From NCBI RefSeq assembly GCF_900111245.1, contig NZ_FOGO01000021.1, positions 25,406-89,405 of the forward strand: a DNA stretch of 64,000 bases, given 5' to 3'. Source of the stretch: Streptomyces qinglanensis. GTDB taxonomy: Bacteria; Actinomycetota; Actinomycetes; Streptomycetales; Streptomycetaceae. This document shows, piece by piece, positions 33,751 through 43,043 of the stretch. The notes under the pieces were generated by a model. The model was not told where the DNA came from, did not search any database, and saw only the letters and a program-made list of their open reading frames with translations. The translations under genes and the position numbers were made by a program. Every line of letters starts with the position of its first letter. The first letter of the stretch is position 1.

Positions 33751-34836
33751 CTACATCCCCGCGACCGACAGCCCGTACAGCGCGGCCCAGCACAGTGCGG
33801 TGACCGCCAGCGGACGGTCGCGCAGCAGGACGTCCTCGGGGGAGCCGGACGCACCGCGGTCGGTGAAGACGGCGTACCGCAGCACCGCCAGGATCAGCGG
33901 CACCATGGAGAGCTGCCGGCACAGTGTGGCCCCGGCGCCGGTGCCGTCCTCCAGCGCCCACAGGCAGTAGGCGAGCACTGCGGCTCCGGCGGCGAGCTGC
34001 CAGACGAAGCGCAGGTAGCCGACGGTGTACTCGCGCAGCAGTGCCCGGGTGCCCCCCTCGCCCTCGCCCATCAGCAGCGCCTCCGAGTAGCGCTTGCCCG
34101 CCACCATGAACAGGGCGCCGAACCCGGCGGTGATCAGGAACCAGCGGGAGAGCGGAATACCGAGCGCCAGCCCACCGGACATCGCGCGCATCACGAACCC
34201 GGCGGTCACCACGGCCAGGTCGACCACCAGGACGCGCTTGAGCCGCAGGCAGTAGGCGATCTGCATGACCACGTAGCCCGCGAGCAGCGCCGCGGTCCCG
34301 GTGTTGCACAGCAGCGCGGCGGCCGTGGTGGAGGCCAGGGCGAGGACGGTGCCGAGGGCGTAGGCGAGGGGCACCGGCACGGTTCCGGCCGCGACGGGGC
34401 GGCGGCACTTGTCGGGGTGGGCCCGGTCGGCCTCCGCGTCGCGGGCGTCGTTGAGCAGGTAGACGGCCGCCGCTGCCGCGGTGAACAGGGCGAAGACGAG
34501 GGCGAGCGCGAGGACCGTGTGCACCGCTGCCAGCTCCCCGGCGGCGGCGGGCGCCGCGAGGACGAGGAGGTTCTTCACCCACTGGCGGGGCCGTACGGTC
34601 AGCAGCAGTCCGCCGGGGAGGGTCCCGGCGAACCCGGTCGGCCGCCCGGTGGCCGGGGCGGCGCGAACGGCGAGGCGCGGCTCGGAAGCCGGTCCCGCGG
34701 TCGGTCCCGCGGTCGGTCCCGCGCTCTGCTCGGCTGCCGGCTCCGCCGTCTGCCCGGCGGTCTGCTCGGCGCCGGGACCCGCGGCCCCGGCGGACCGGTG
34801 CCCGGGGGAGCCGGCCAGCGTGGAGCGTTCGGTCAT
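33751..34836 (-). CDS. UbiA-type decaprenyl-phosphate phosphoribosyltransferase
   Basis: 361 residues, ATG at 34836 overlapping the PAP2 stop (ATGA). The first ~60 residues are a polar Ala/Gly/Pro tail with a GPTA repeat. Then come about nine membrane helices of the UbiA fold with the Mg2+/diphosphate motifs LLNDARDAEADRAHPDKCRRP (first Asp-rich motif) and RLKRVLVVDLAVVTAGFVMRA. The RPRQWVKNLLV start of the catalytic part is characteristic of phosphoribose-transferring members (mycobacterial Rv3806c type). Predicted reaction: PRPP + polyprenyl phosphate to 5-phosphoribosyl-polyprenyl phosphate, the committed step to the arabinose donor. Next to PAP2, DprE1 and DprE2 the assignment is strong. 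Confidence 0.9.
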   Translation of the reverse strand: MTERSTLAGSPGHRSAGAAGPGAEQTAGQTAEPAAEQSAGPTAGPTAGPASEPRLAVRAAPATGRPTGFAGTLPGGLLLTVRPRQWVKNLLVLAAPAAAGELAAVHTVLALALVFALFTAAAAAVYLLNDARDAEADRAHPDKCRRPVAAGTVPVPLAYALGTVLALASTTAAALLCNTGTAALLAGYVVMQIAYCLRLKRVLVVDLAVVTAGFVMRAMSGGLALGIPLSRWFLITAGFGALFMVAGKRYSEALLMGEGEGGTRALLREYTVGYLRFVWQLAAGAAVLAYCLWALEDGTGAGATLCRQLSMVPLILAVLRYAVFTDRGASGSPEDVLLRDRPLAVTALCWAALYGLSVAGM

Positions 34837-35429
34837 CCGACCGCCCCCTCCGCGTTCCGCGCCCCCTCCGCGTTCCGCGCTGCCGCAGCGGGGCCGGGCA
34901 CGACCTGCGACGGTGCACCCTCCGGCCGGGCGGCCGCACCCAGCCGGACGACCAGCGCGCCCAGCGCCGCGCCCGCCACCACGTCCGAGGGGTAGTGCAC
35001 ACCGGCGACCAGCCGGGAGACGCAGATCAGCGCGGCCAGCGCGGCCAGCGGCGTCCCCAGCCGCAGTCCGCCCAGGGCCAGCGCCGCAGCACCGGAGGAG
35101 GCGGCGTGCGAACTGGGGAAGGAGTGCCGCCCGGCCGTCCGTACGAGCGGGGCGCGGCCCGCCGGCTCGGGGCGCGGGCGGCGCACGACCCGCTTGATCC
35201 CCATGCTGGCCAGATGCGCGGCACCCACGAGCCCGGTGCCCCGGAGCCAGCGCTCCCGCTGCGTACGGTCCGTGGCGGCGCCGGCGAGTCCGACCAGCAG
35301 CCAGACGGCCGCGTGCTCCCCGCTCCAGGACAGCGCGCGGGCGGCGCCGGCCACGCGGGCGTCGGCCGCGCAGTCGCCCAGAGCGCACAACAGCCGCCGC
35401 TCCCACTGTCGTACCGCTTTCGCTGCCAC
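34833..35429 (-). CDS. PAP2-family phosphatase (candidate phosphoribosyl-polyprenyl phosphatase)
   Basis: 198 residues with the three PAP2 motifs: KRVVRRPRP, PSSHAASSG, and SRLVAGVHYPSDV. Four to five membrane helices. It is translationally coupled to the UbiA gene (ATGA overlap), the same order as in the mycobacterial DPA locus, where a PAP2 protein removes the 5-phosphate from phosphoribosyl-decaprenyl phosphate. The C terminus ends with a duplicated RNAEGA unit encoded by an 18-bp direct repeat. It is divergent from dprE1 across 151 bp. Confidence 0.88.
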   Translation of the reverse strand: MAAKAVRQWERRLLCALGDCAADARVAGAARALSWSGEHAAVWLLVGLAGAATDRTQRERWLRGTGLVGAAHLASMGIKRVVRRPRPEPAGRAPLVRTAGRHSFPSSHAASSGAAALALGGLRLGTPLAALAALICVSRLVAGVHYPSDVVAGAALGALVVRLGAAARPEGAPSQVVPGPAAAARNAEGARNAEGAVG

Positions 35430-35580
35430 GCTCCGACTCTGCCGCGCCAGGCGCCGCCGCAGGCCGAGCCGCGACCCGACACACGCCGTTTCACCCTTTC
35501 AGCGACCTTTGGACGACACCGGCGAGGTCTCCGGCACAGCCTCCCCTGCCGGGCATTTCCTGGCGCTTACCGTCACGTCC

Positions 35581-36987
35581 ATGCCCGCTCAGCACCTCCA
35601 GCGCGACGTGTCCGCACCGCCCGACCGCAGCGCCCGGCTGCTGACCGGCTGGGGCGGCACCGCCCCCACCGGCGCCCGGGTGCTGCGGCCGGGCACCCGC
35701 CAGGAGGCGGTGGCGGCGGTCCTGGAGTGCGGGGCGCGCGGCAGCATCCCGCGCGGCCTGGGCCGGGCCTACGGCGATGCGGCGCAGAACGCGGGCGGCA
35801 CCGTCCTGGACACCACGGGGCTGGACCGGGTGCTGGCGGTCGACGCGGTCGGGGGGACGGTGACCTGCGAGGCGGGGGTCAGCCTGCACCGGCTGATGAC
35901 GGTCCTGCTGCCGCTGGGCTGGTTCGTACCGGTGACTCCGGGGACCCGCTATGTGACGGTCGGCGGCGCGATCGGCGCGGACATCCACGGCAAGAACCAC
36001 CATCTCTCGGGGTCCTTCAGCCGCCATGTGCGCTCCCTGGAGCTGCTGACGGCGGACGGGCAGGTGCGGACGGTCGTGCCGGGTACCGAACTGTTCGACG
36101 CCACGGCGGGCGGAATGGGCCTGACCGGGCTGGTGCTGAGCGCGACGGTGGAGCTGCTGCCGGTGGAGACGTCGCTGATGGCGGTGGACACCGAGCGGCT
36201 CCCCGACCTGGACTCGCTGCTGGCCACGCTGACCGCGAGCGACCACCGCCACCGCTACTCGGTGGCCTGGATCGACCTGCTGGCGCGCGGCACGGCGGCC
36301 GGACGCGCTGTGCTGACCCGCGGCGACCACGCGCCGCTGGCCGCGCTGCAGGGACCGGGGCGTGCGGCCCGCGCGGCGCGCAGCGATCCGCTGGCCTTCC
36401 GGCCCGGACAGTTGCCGCCCGCGCCGCGCACCGTGCCGGGTGGGCTGCTGCGCGGCAGTACGGTCTCGGCCTTCAACAAGTTCTGGTACCACAAGGCGCC
36501 GCGCCGCCGGAGGGGCGAACTCCAGCGGCTCGCCTCCTTCTTCCACCCGCTGGACGGGCTGCCGCACTGGAACCGGGTCTACGGCAGCGCGGGGTTCGTG
36601 CAGTGGCAGTGCGTGGTGGGGCACGAGCACGACGACGCGCTGCGCCGCATCGTGCGGCTGATCTCGCGCCGCTCCTGCCCTTCCTTCCTCGCCGTCCTCA
36701 AGCGGTTCGGCGCCGGGGACCCGGGGTGGCTCTCGTTCCCCGCGGAGGGCTGGACGCTGGCGCTGGACATCCCGGCCGGGCTGCCGGGGCTGGCGGACTT
36801 CCTCGACCTGCTGGACGAGGAGGTCGCGCTGGCCGGAGGACGGCTGTACCTGGCCAAGGACGCGCGCATGCGGCCCGAGCTGCTGGCCGGGATGTATCCG
36901 CGGCTGGCCGACTTCCGGGAGCTGCGCGCCCGGCTGGACCCGCGCGGCGTCTTCACCTCGGATCTGGCCCGGCGGCTGGCCCTGTGA
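35581..36987 (+). CDS. dprE1: Decaprenylphosphoryl-beta-D-ribose 2'-oxidase (DprE1 homologue)
   Basis: 468 residues; VAO-type FAD fold with RGLGRAYGDAAQNAGG and the invariant VGGAIGADIHGKNHH loop (H136 corresponds to the DprE1 His). Catalytic-lysine segment YLAKDAR (K426) and SFLAVLKRFG match the substrate domain. It oxidises the 2'-hydroxyl of polyprenyl-phospho-ribose to the keto form, the first half of epimerisation to arabinose. The residue matching the benzothiazinone-reactive Cys of mycobacterial DprE1 (GWNVCVD) is Ala394 here (GWTLALD). The start ATG has no strong Shine-Dalgarno; the frame is open further upstream, but those residues would overlap PAP2 promoter DNA. Confidence 0.92.
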   Translation: MPAQHLQRDVSAPPDRSARLLTGWGGTAPTGARVLRPGTRQEAVAAVLECGARGSIPRGLGRAYGDAAQNAGGTVLDTTGLDRVLAVDAVGGTVTCEAGVSLHRLMTVLLPLGWFVPVTPGTRYVTVGGAIGADIHGKNHHLSGSFSRHVRSLELLTADGQVRTVVPGTELFDATAGGMGLTGLVLSATVELLPVETSLMAVDTERLPDLDSLLATLTASDHRHRYSVAWIDLLARGTAAGRAVLTRGDHAPLAALQGPGRAARAARSDPLAFRPGQLPPAPRTVPGGLLRGSTVSAFNKFWYHKAPRRRRGELQRLASFFHPLDGLPHWNRVYGSAGFVQWQCVVGHEHDDALRRIVRLISRRSCPSFLAVLKRFGAGDPGWLSFPAEGWTLALDIPAGLPGLADFLDLLDEEVALAGGRLYLAKDARMRPELLAGMYPRLADFRELRARLDPRGVFTSDLARRLAL

Positions 36988-37007
36988 CGCCCGCGCCCGG
37001 CCGGACA

Positions 37008-37082
37008 CCTCCCGGCCCCGCGTCTCCCGGTCCCGCGCCTCCCGGTCCCGCGCCTCCCGGTCCCGCGCCTCCCGGCGCCGCG
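37008..37082. repeat. Five tandem copies of a 15-bp unit (CCTCCCGGTCCCGCG)
   Basis: Five near-identical 15-bp units begin 21 bp after the dprE1 stop, inside the 208-bp dprE1-dprE2 spacer. The remainder of the spacer is Pro-codon-like CCG/CAC-rich DNA without a gene. One other frame is open through it but lacks coding character. Confidence 0.9.
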
Positions 37083-37195
37083 CACCCCGTGCACCCTCAC
37101 CCCGCCCATCCGGCCCCGCGCATCCGGCCGGACCCCGCGCACCCCGCCTCCGCGCATCCCGAACCGGCATCCCGGAAGAACACTCAGGAGCACAC

Positions 37196-37969
37196 ATGAA
37201 GGACGCCTTCGGTTCCCCGCAGTCGCTGCTCGTCCTGGGCGGCACGTCCGAGATCGCGCTGGCTGCGGTGCGCCGCTTCATGGCCCGCCGCGCCCGCACG
37301 GTCTGGCTCGCGGGGCGGCCCGGACCGGCGCTGGACGCGGCGGCGACCGGGCTCCGGGAGGAGGCGGCGGCGCACGGCGCGGAGGTCGCCGTGCGCACGG
37401 TCCCGTTCGACGCGCTGGCCCCCGAGACGCACGAGGAGGTGCTGGAGAAGGTCTTCGCGGAGGGCGACATCGACCTGGTCCTGCTCGCCTTCGGGGTGCT
37501 GGGCGACCAGCTCCGCGACGAGCAGGACCCGATGGCGGCCGTGCGCCTCACCCGGACGAACTACACCGGCGCCGTCTCCTCCGGGCTGGTGTGCGCGAAG
37601 GCGCTGCGCGCCCAGGGGCACGGCTCGCTGGTGGTGCTCTCCTCGGTCGCCGGGGAGCGGGCGCGCCGGGCCAACTTCCTCTACGGGTCCAGCAAGGCGG
37701 GGCTGGACGCGTTCGCGCAGGGCCTGGGGGACGCGCTGCACGGCACGGGGGCGCATGTGCTGGTGGTGCGGCCCGGGTTCGTGCACACCCGGATGACGGC
37801 GGGGCGGACGCCCGCGCCGCTGGCCACCACGCCGGGCGCGGTGGCGGAGGCGATCGAGCACGGGGTGCGGCGCCGGGCGCGGACGGTGTGGGTGCCCGCC
37901 GCGCTGGGGCCGGTCATGAGCGTGCTGCGGCACCTGCCGCGCAGCGTCTTCCGGCGGCTGCCGGGCTGA
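37196..37969 (+). CDS. dprE2: Decaprenylphosphoryl-2-keto-beta-D-erythro-pentose reductase (DprE2 homologue)
   Basis: A 257-residue SDR. GGTSEIA (15-21) is the NADH loop with the Ser-Glu-Ile form characteristic of DprE2 rather than the classical GxxxGIG. Catalytic S150, Y163 and K167 (YGSSKAGLD). DprE2 reduces the DprE1 product to polyprenyl-phospho-arabinose. CDS position right behind dprE1 on the same strand confirms the assignment. AGGAGCACAC precedes the ATG. Confidence 0.93.
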   Translation: MKDAFGSPQSLLVLGGTSEIALAAVRRFMARRARTVWLAGRPGPALDAAATGLREEAAAHGAEVAVRTVPFDALAPETHEEVLEKVFAEGDIDLVLLAFGVLGDQLRDEQDPMAAVRLTRTNYTGAVSSGLVCAKALRAQGHGSLVVLSSVAGERARRANFLYGSSKAGLDAFAQGLGDALHGTGAHVLVVRPGFVHTRMTAGRTPAPLATTPGAVAEAIEHGVRRRARTVWVPAALGPVMSVLRHLPRSVFRRLPG

Positions 37970-38173
37970 GGGCGGGGCGCCCGCCCGCCCTGGGCGGGAA
38001 GGCGTTCCGGGGCACCAGGGCACCTCCGGGGCGGCTGGAGGGCCCGCTCCGCGGCGGACGGAGAGCGGCGTCCCGAGGCGGCCGAAGGGCGGTGCTCCGG
38101 GCCGGACAGCTCGGAGTGGGCGCACGGGGTACGGAGCGGCGCCGGGATGTGCCCTCGTCCGGCGTATGGGATA

Positions 38174-38185
38174 AATCAGATGATT
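38174..38185. promoter_or_regulatory. AATCA-GA-TGATT palindrome upstream of the first GT2-TagF gene
   Basis: A 5-bp inverted repeat in an AT-rich patch 57 bp before the start at 38242. A related site (AATCA-TC-TGTTT) occurs 48 bp before the glycosyltransferase at 60378. The rest of 37970-38241 has no gene. Confidence 0.4.
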
Positions 38186-38241
38186 CACCCCTGTCGAGCG
38201 AGGCAGCCGCCCCTGCTCCCCGTCGACCCCGCGGAACCGCC

Positions 38242-40707
38242 ATGCCCCGTTTCAGCGTGATCGTCCCCGCCCACCAGGTGCAGGCGTATCTGCACGAGTG
38301 CCTGGACTCCGTGCTCGGGCAGTGCTTCGGGGACCTCGAACTCATCGCCGTCGACGACCGCTCGCCTGACTCCAGCGGCGAGATCCTGGACGCCTACGCC
38401 GCTGCCGACCCACGGGTGACCGTCATCCATCTGGCGGAGAACATCGGCCTGGGCCCGGCCCGCAACACCGGCACCGCCCGCGCCCGCGGCGACTACGTCC
38501 TCTACCTCGACAGCGACGACACCATGGCCCCGGGCACCCTGCGCGCCCTGGCCGAACGCCTGTCGGAGACCAGCGACCCGGACATCCTGCTGTTCGACTT
38601 CGCTCCCGCCTACTGGGACGGCTCGCTCGGCCCCCCGGCCCACCCCGAGCTGCTCACCCCCGGCGCCGGGCCCGGCGTGTGCACCCTCGACGAGCGGCCC
38701 GAGCTGCTCCGGCTCACCGCCGTCGCCTGGAACAAGGCGTACCGCCGCGCCTTCCTGCTCCGCGAGCGGCTCGCCTTCCCGCCCGGCACCTACGAGGACA
38801 CCCCCTGGACGTTCCCGGCGCTGCTCACCGCACGCACCCTCGGCACGCTGGACCGGGTGTGCGTGCACTACCGCCAGCGCCGCGGCGGCAGCATCCTGAC
38901 GACCACCGGACGCCGCCACTTCGACGTCTTCGACCAGTACGACCGGCTGTTCGCGTTCCTGGCAGCGCGCCCCGGACTGGACCGCTGGCATCAGGCCCTC
39001 CACCAGCGGATGACCGACCACTTCGCCACCATCCACAGCACCCCCGGCAGGCTGCCCGGGTCGGCGCGCGCCGAGTTCCTGCACCGCGCGCGGGCCCACT
39101 GCCGCCGCCACCGGCCCGCATCCGCGGCGGGCCGCGCGGCCGTGCCGCCGGGCCGGCGGCTGCGCCGGATGCTGGTACGGCACGGGGCACACCACGCCTT
39201 CCGGCTGCTCGCGCACGCGGGCCGCGCCCGCCGCCTGCTGGGCGCCCGGCTGCGCCGCGCACGCCGGGTGCTGCGCAAGGCGCTGCTGCGCGGGCACTAC
39301 CTGCTCCAGCGCCACCGCCCCCTCGATCGGGACCTGGCCGTCTTCTCCGCCTACTGGGACCGCGGCTACTCCTGCCATCCGGCGGCCATCGAGGCCAAGG
39401 CCCGCGAGCTGGTCCCGGACATCCGCACCGCGTGGATATGCCCGCCCGACCACGCGCACACCCTCCCGCCCGGCGTACGGCGGCTGCAGCCGGGATCGGC
39501 GGCGTACTGGACGGCGCTCGCCCGGGCCCGCTTCCTGGTCAGCAACGTCAACCTGCCGCACAGCTACCGCAAACGGCCCGGACAGCTCCTGCTCCAGACC
39601 CATCACGGCACCCCGCTCAAGCACATGGGGCTCGACCTGATGGCCTATCCGGCCGCCGCCGACGGCATGGACTTCGGCAGGCTGCTGGAGCACACCGACC
39701 GCTGGGACTACAGCCTCTCCGGCAACCCGCACTCCACGCTGGTGTGGGAGCGCGCCTACCCCTCGCCGTACACGACGCTGGAGTTCGGGCAGCCACGCAA
39801 CGACGTCCTGCAGACCGCGACCGCCGCCGACGTCGCCCGCCTCCGAGCCGCGCTGGGCATACCCGACCGAGTGACGGCCGTGCTGTACGCGCCCACCCAC
39901 CGCGACCACCGGCCCGGCCGGCAGCCCTGGCTCGACCTGGCACGACTGGTGGCGACGCTGGGCCCGTCCTTCGTCCTCCTGGCACGTGCCCACTACTTCC
40001 ATGCCGGCCAGGGGCTGCCCTGCGAGCCGCCCGGCGGGCTGCTCGACGTGTCGGACCACCCGTCGGTCGAGGAGCTGTTCCTGGCCTCGGACGTGCTGGT
40101 CACCGACTATTCGTCGCTGATGTTCGACTACGCCAACCTCGACCGGCCGCTGGTCGTCCACGCACCCGACTGGGAGACCTACCGGGAGACCCGCGGCACC
40201 TACTTCGACGTGACGGCGGCCGCGCCGGGCCCGGTGGCCCGCAGCGAGGACGAACTGATCGACATCCTCGCCACCGGCGCGCACACCACCGAGCACGCGC
40301 GCGCCCTGCGCGCCGCCTTCCGGCAGCGGTTCTGCCCCTGGGACGACGGGCACGCGGCCGAACGCGTGGTCCGGCACGTCTTCCTCGGCACCGCAACCGG
40401 CACCGCAACCGGCACCGGTCCCGGCCTCGGCACCGCAGCCGGCTCCGCCGCGCCCCCGGGCGCCACCGTCCCCGCGGCGGTGCCGCCCCTCGTACCGCTC
40501 GCCGAGCGGCACCCCGCGCCCGCACCGGGCTCCGGCGGCGGTCCCGGACCGGGCGCCGCACCTCTCACGCCCCTTGCTCCCCCCGCAGCGAAGGACTGGT
40601 GGTCATGCCCCGCTTCAGCGTCGTCGTACCGGTGTTCAAGGTCCAGGGCTACCTGCGCGAGTGTCTCGACTCGGTGCTCGGCCAGTCCTGCACCGACCTG
40701 GAGGTGA
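38242..40707 (+). CDS. GT2 - CDP-glycerol glycerophosphotransferase (TagF) fusion, first copy
   Basis: 821 residues. Residues 1-~230 are a GT2 (GT-A) glycosyltransferase: MPRFSVIVPAHQVQAYLHECL, the UDP-sugar DDRSPDSSG and DxD-like LDSDD. A basic linker (about 280-350) leads to a TagF-type domain: FSAYWDRGYSCHP, QTHHGTPLKHMGLD, YAPTHRD, and the DYSSLMFDYANLDRPLVVHAPDWE block. It would polymerise glycerol-phosphate (or a related poly-alcohol phosphate) and add a sugar, making a wall-teichoic-acid-like chain. The last ~34 residues are read out of frame from the start of the next gene because no stop occurs earlier; the functional C terminus probably ends near 40600. Confidence 0.88.
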   Translation: MPRFSVIVPAHQVQAYLHECLDSVLGQCFGDLELIAVDDRSPDSSGEILDAYAAADPRVTVIHLAENIGLGPARNTGTARARGDYVLYLDSDDTMAPGTLRALAERLSETSDPDILLFDFAPAYWDGSLGPPAHPELLTPGAGPGVCTLDERPELLRLTAVAWNKAYRRAFLLRERLAFPPGTYEDTPWTFPALLTARTLGTLDRVCVHYRQRRGGSILTTTGRRHFDVFDQYDRLFAFLAARPGLDRWHQALHQRMTDHFATIHSTPGRLPGSARAEFLHRARAHCRRHRPASAAGRAAVPPGRRLRRMLVRHGAHHAFRLLAHAGRARRLLGARLRRARRVLRKALLRGHYLLQRHRPLDRDLAVFSAYWDRGYSCHPAAIEAKARELVPDIRTAWICPPDHAHTLPPGVRRLQPGSAAYWTALARARFLVSNVNLPHSYRKRPGQLLLQTHHGTPLKHMGLDLMAYPAAADGMDFGRLLEHTDRWDYSLSGNPHSTLVWERAYPSPYTTLEFGQPRNDVLQTATAADVARLRAALGIPDRVTAVLYAPTHRDHRPGRQPWLDLARLVATLGPSFVLLARAHYFHAGQGLPCEPPGGLLDVSDHPSVEELFLASDVLVTDYSSLMFDYANLDRPLVVHAPDWETYRETRGTYFDVTAAAPGPVARSEDELIDILATGAHTTEHARALRAAFRQRFCPWDDGHAAERVVRHVFLGTATGTATGTGPGLGTAAGSAAPPGATVPAAVPPLVPLAERHPAPAPGSGGGPGPGAAPLTPLAPPAAKDWWSCPASASSYRCSRSRATCASVSTRCSASPAPTWR

Positions 40708-43043
40708 TAGCCGTCGACGACCGCTCCCCCGACCACAGCGGCGCCATCCTGGACGAGTACGCGGCCCGCGACTCCCGGGTGCGGGTGCTGCACCTGGCCG
40801 AGAACGGCGGACTGGGCCGGGCCCGGAACACCGGTGTCGATCACGCACGCGGCGACTACCTGCTCTTCCTCGACAGCGACGACAGCCTCCTGCCGGGCGC
40901 CCTGGCCGCGATCGACCGGCAACTGGCCGCCTGCGGCGGCCCGGACGTGCTGGTCTTCGACCACCAGCGCTCCTACTGGGACGGGCGCGCCGAGGCCAGT
41001 TGCTACGGGGACCAGCTCGCCGGGGTCGGCACCCAGACCTTCACCGCCGCCGAACACCCCGAGCTGCTCACCCTCTTCCACGTCGCCTGGAACAAGGCGT
41101 ACCGGCGCGCCTTCTACCTGCGCGAGGGGCTGCGCTTCGAACCCGGCCTGTACGAGGACGCGCCGCTCTCGAACGAGGCGCTGGTGTGCGCCGGATCCAT
41201 CGGCTGCCTGCCGCGCGTGTGCGTCGACTACCGGCAGCGGCACCAGGGCGCCATCACCCGCTCACCGGGCCGGGCGCACTTCGACATCTTCCCGCAGTAC
41301 GCCTCGCTCTTCGCCTTCCTGGAGCGCCGCCCCGAACTGGCCCGGCACCGGCCGCTGCTGTTCGAGCGGGCCGTCTCGCACCTGGTCTTCTGCATCCGGC
41401 GCAAGGAGCGGGTGCGCCCGGCCGACCGGCGCGCCTTCTTCCGGGAGGCGGCGCGGCTCTACCGCGAGCATCTGCCCGACGGCTTCACCCCGCCGCCGCG
41501 GCGGGCACGGGACTGCCGGCTGCTGGCCCTCGACGCCTATCCGCTGTTCGCGGCGCGGGAGGCGGTGCGCCGCGCCGCCGGGCGCGCCCGGTCCGCGGCC
41601 CGCGCGGCCCGTCCGCGGCTCGCACGGGCCGGGCACCGGCTCTACTACGCCGTGCAGCGGCGGCTGCCCGGCTATCCGGACGTGGCCGTCTACTCCGCGT
41701 ACTGGAACCGCGGAGTGGCCTGCAATCCGCAGGCGATCGAGGCCGCGGCCCGGCGGTTGGCGCCGCGGCTGCACAGTGTGTGGGTCGTCCGCCCGGACGC
41801 GGTGCCCGCGCTGCCGCCCGGCACCGACCATGTGGTGCCCGGCTCCCGGCGCTACTGGCGGATGCTGGCCCGCGCCCGGTACTTCGTCAACAACGTCAAT
41901 TTCCCCGACCACCTGGTGAAGCGGCCGGGCCAGGTGCATCTGATGACCCACCACGGCACTCCGCTCAAGACGATGGGCCTGGACCAGCAGCCGTACCCGG
42001 CGGCCGCGCAGATGGACTTCGGCAAGCTGCTGCGCCGGGTGGAGCGGTGGGACGTGAGCCTCACCGCCAATCCGCACTCGGCCGAGGTGTGGGACCGGGT
42101 CTTCCCCTCCGGCTACGAGGACCTGTCCGCGGGCTACCCGCGCAACGACCGGTTCACGACCGCCACCGCGGAGGAGGTCGCGGCGGTCCGCGCCCGGCTC
42201 GGCATCCCGCGCGGCCGGATCGCCCTGCTGTACGCGCCGACCGCGCGCGACTACCGCAGGGGCTTCGTCCCCCGCCTCGATCTGGAGCGGCTGAGCGCCG
42301 GGCTGGGCGAGGAGTACGTACTGCTGGTGCGCACCCACTACTACTACAGGCGGGACGCGGTGCTGCGCGATCTGCACGCGCGCGGGCTGGTGCGCGACGT
42401 CTCCCGGCACCCTTCGGTCGAGGACCTGTGCCTGGCGGCGGACGCGCTGATCACGGACTACTCGTCGCTGATGTTCGACTACGCCAATCTCGACCGGCCG
42501 CTGGTCGTCCACGCACCCGACTGGGAGAGCTACCGCGACGCCCGCGGCACCTACTTCGACCTGCTCTCCGGCCGGGCGGGCGAGACCCCGGGCCCGGTCA
42601 CCCGAACCGAGGACGAGCTGACGGCGGTCTTCCGCAGCGGCACCTGGCGCGGTCCGGAGGCCCGGGCGCTGCGCGGTGCCTTCCGGGAGCGGTTCTGCCC
42701 CTGGGACGACGGGCTCGCCGCCGAACGCGCGGTGCGCAGGGTGCTGCTGGGCGAGGACGCGGCGGCGCTGCCGCCGGTGGTGCCGCTCGCGGAACGGCGC
42801 CCGGCGCCCACCCCGGAGCAGGCCGAGGCGGCCCTCGCGGCGGAAGCGGCAGGAGCGGCAGGACCGGACCCGGCCGGGAACGGGCCGGCTCCGACCGGAA
42901 CCGGGGCGGAGCCGACCGGAGCCGAGGCGGAGCCGACCGGAGCCGGGGCGGAGACGGCCCGGCCCCGGGCCCGGAAACTGGGCGCGGTGACCGGGGGTGC
43001 GGGCGGTGCCGAGCCGCCGCCCGCGCCGGAGGCGCTCAACTGA
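40605..43043 (+). CDS. GT2 - CDP-glycerol glycerophosphotransferase (TagF) fusion, second copy
   Basis: 812 residues, ATG behind GAAGGAC. Same architecture as the preceding gene: a GT2 domain with DDRSPDHSG and LDSDD, a basic linker, then TagF with FSAYWNRG-like, MTHHGTPLKTMGLD and YAPTARDYRR elements. The C-terminal tail is Ala/Glu/Pro-rich with PTGAEAE repeats. The protein overlaps the upstream gene by 103 bp, so translation may be coupled. It ends inside a 26-bp repeat array. The pair arose by tandem duplication; the segment encoding TDYSSLMFDYANLDRPLVVHAPDWE is almost identical at nucleotide level in the two genes. Confidence 0.88.
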   Translation: MPRFSVVVPVFKVQGYLRECLDSVLGQSCTDLEVIAVDDRSPDHSGAILDEYAARDSRVRVLHLAENGGLGRARNTGVDHARGDYLLFLDSDDSLLPGALAAIDRQLAACGGPDVLVFDHQRSYWDGRAEASCYGDQLAGVGTQTFTAAEHPELLTLFHVAWNKAYRRAFYLREGLRFEPGLYEDAPLSNEALVCAGSIGCLPRVCVDYRQRHQGAITRSPGRAHFDIFPQYASLFAFLERRPELARHRPLLFERAVSHLVFCIRRKERVRPADRRAFFREAARLYREHLPDGFTPPPRRARDCRLLALDAYPLFAAREAVRRAAGRARSAARAARPRLARAGHRLYYAVQRRLPGYPDVAVYSAYWNRGVACNPQAIEAAARRLAPRLHSVWVVRPDAVPALPPGTDHVVPGSRRYWRMLARARYFVNNVNFPDHLVKRPGQVHLMTHHGTPLKTMGLDQQPYPAAAQMDFGKLLRRVERWDVSLTANPHSAEVWDRVFPSGYEDLSAGYPRNDRFTTATAEEVAAVRARLGIPRGRIALLYAPTARDYRRGFVPRLDLERLSAGLGEEYVLLVRTHYYYRRDAVLRDLHARGLVRDVSRHPSVEDLCLAADALITDYSSLMFDYANLDRPLVVHAPDWESYRDARGTYFDLLSGRAGETPGPVTRTEDELTAVFRSGTWRGPEARALRGAFRERFCPWDDGLAAERAVRRVLLGEDAAALPPVVPLAERRPAPTPEQAEAALAAEAAGAAGPDPAGNGPAPTGTGAEPTGAEAEPTGAGAETARPRARKLGAVTGGAGGAEPPPAPEALN

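Noticed and set aside
36988..37195. A small Pro-rich gene between dprE1 and dprE2
   Set aside because: Apparent PGPAP peptide runs come from the 15-bp repeat; no start with a ribosome-binding site.
34995..37199. Long plus-strand frame (734 codons) across PAP2 and dprE1
   Set aside because: It is out of frame with dprE1 and antisense to PAP2; composition is the Arg/Pro/Gly pattern of a GC-rich shadow frame.
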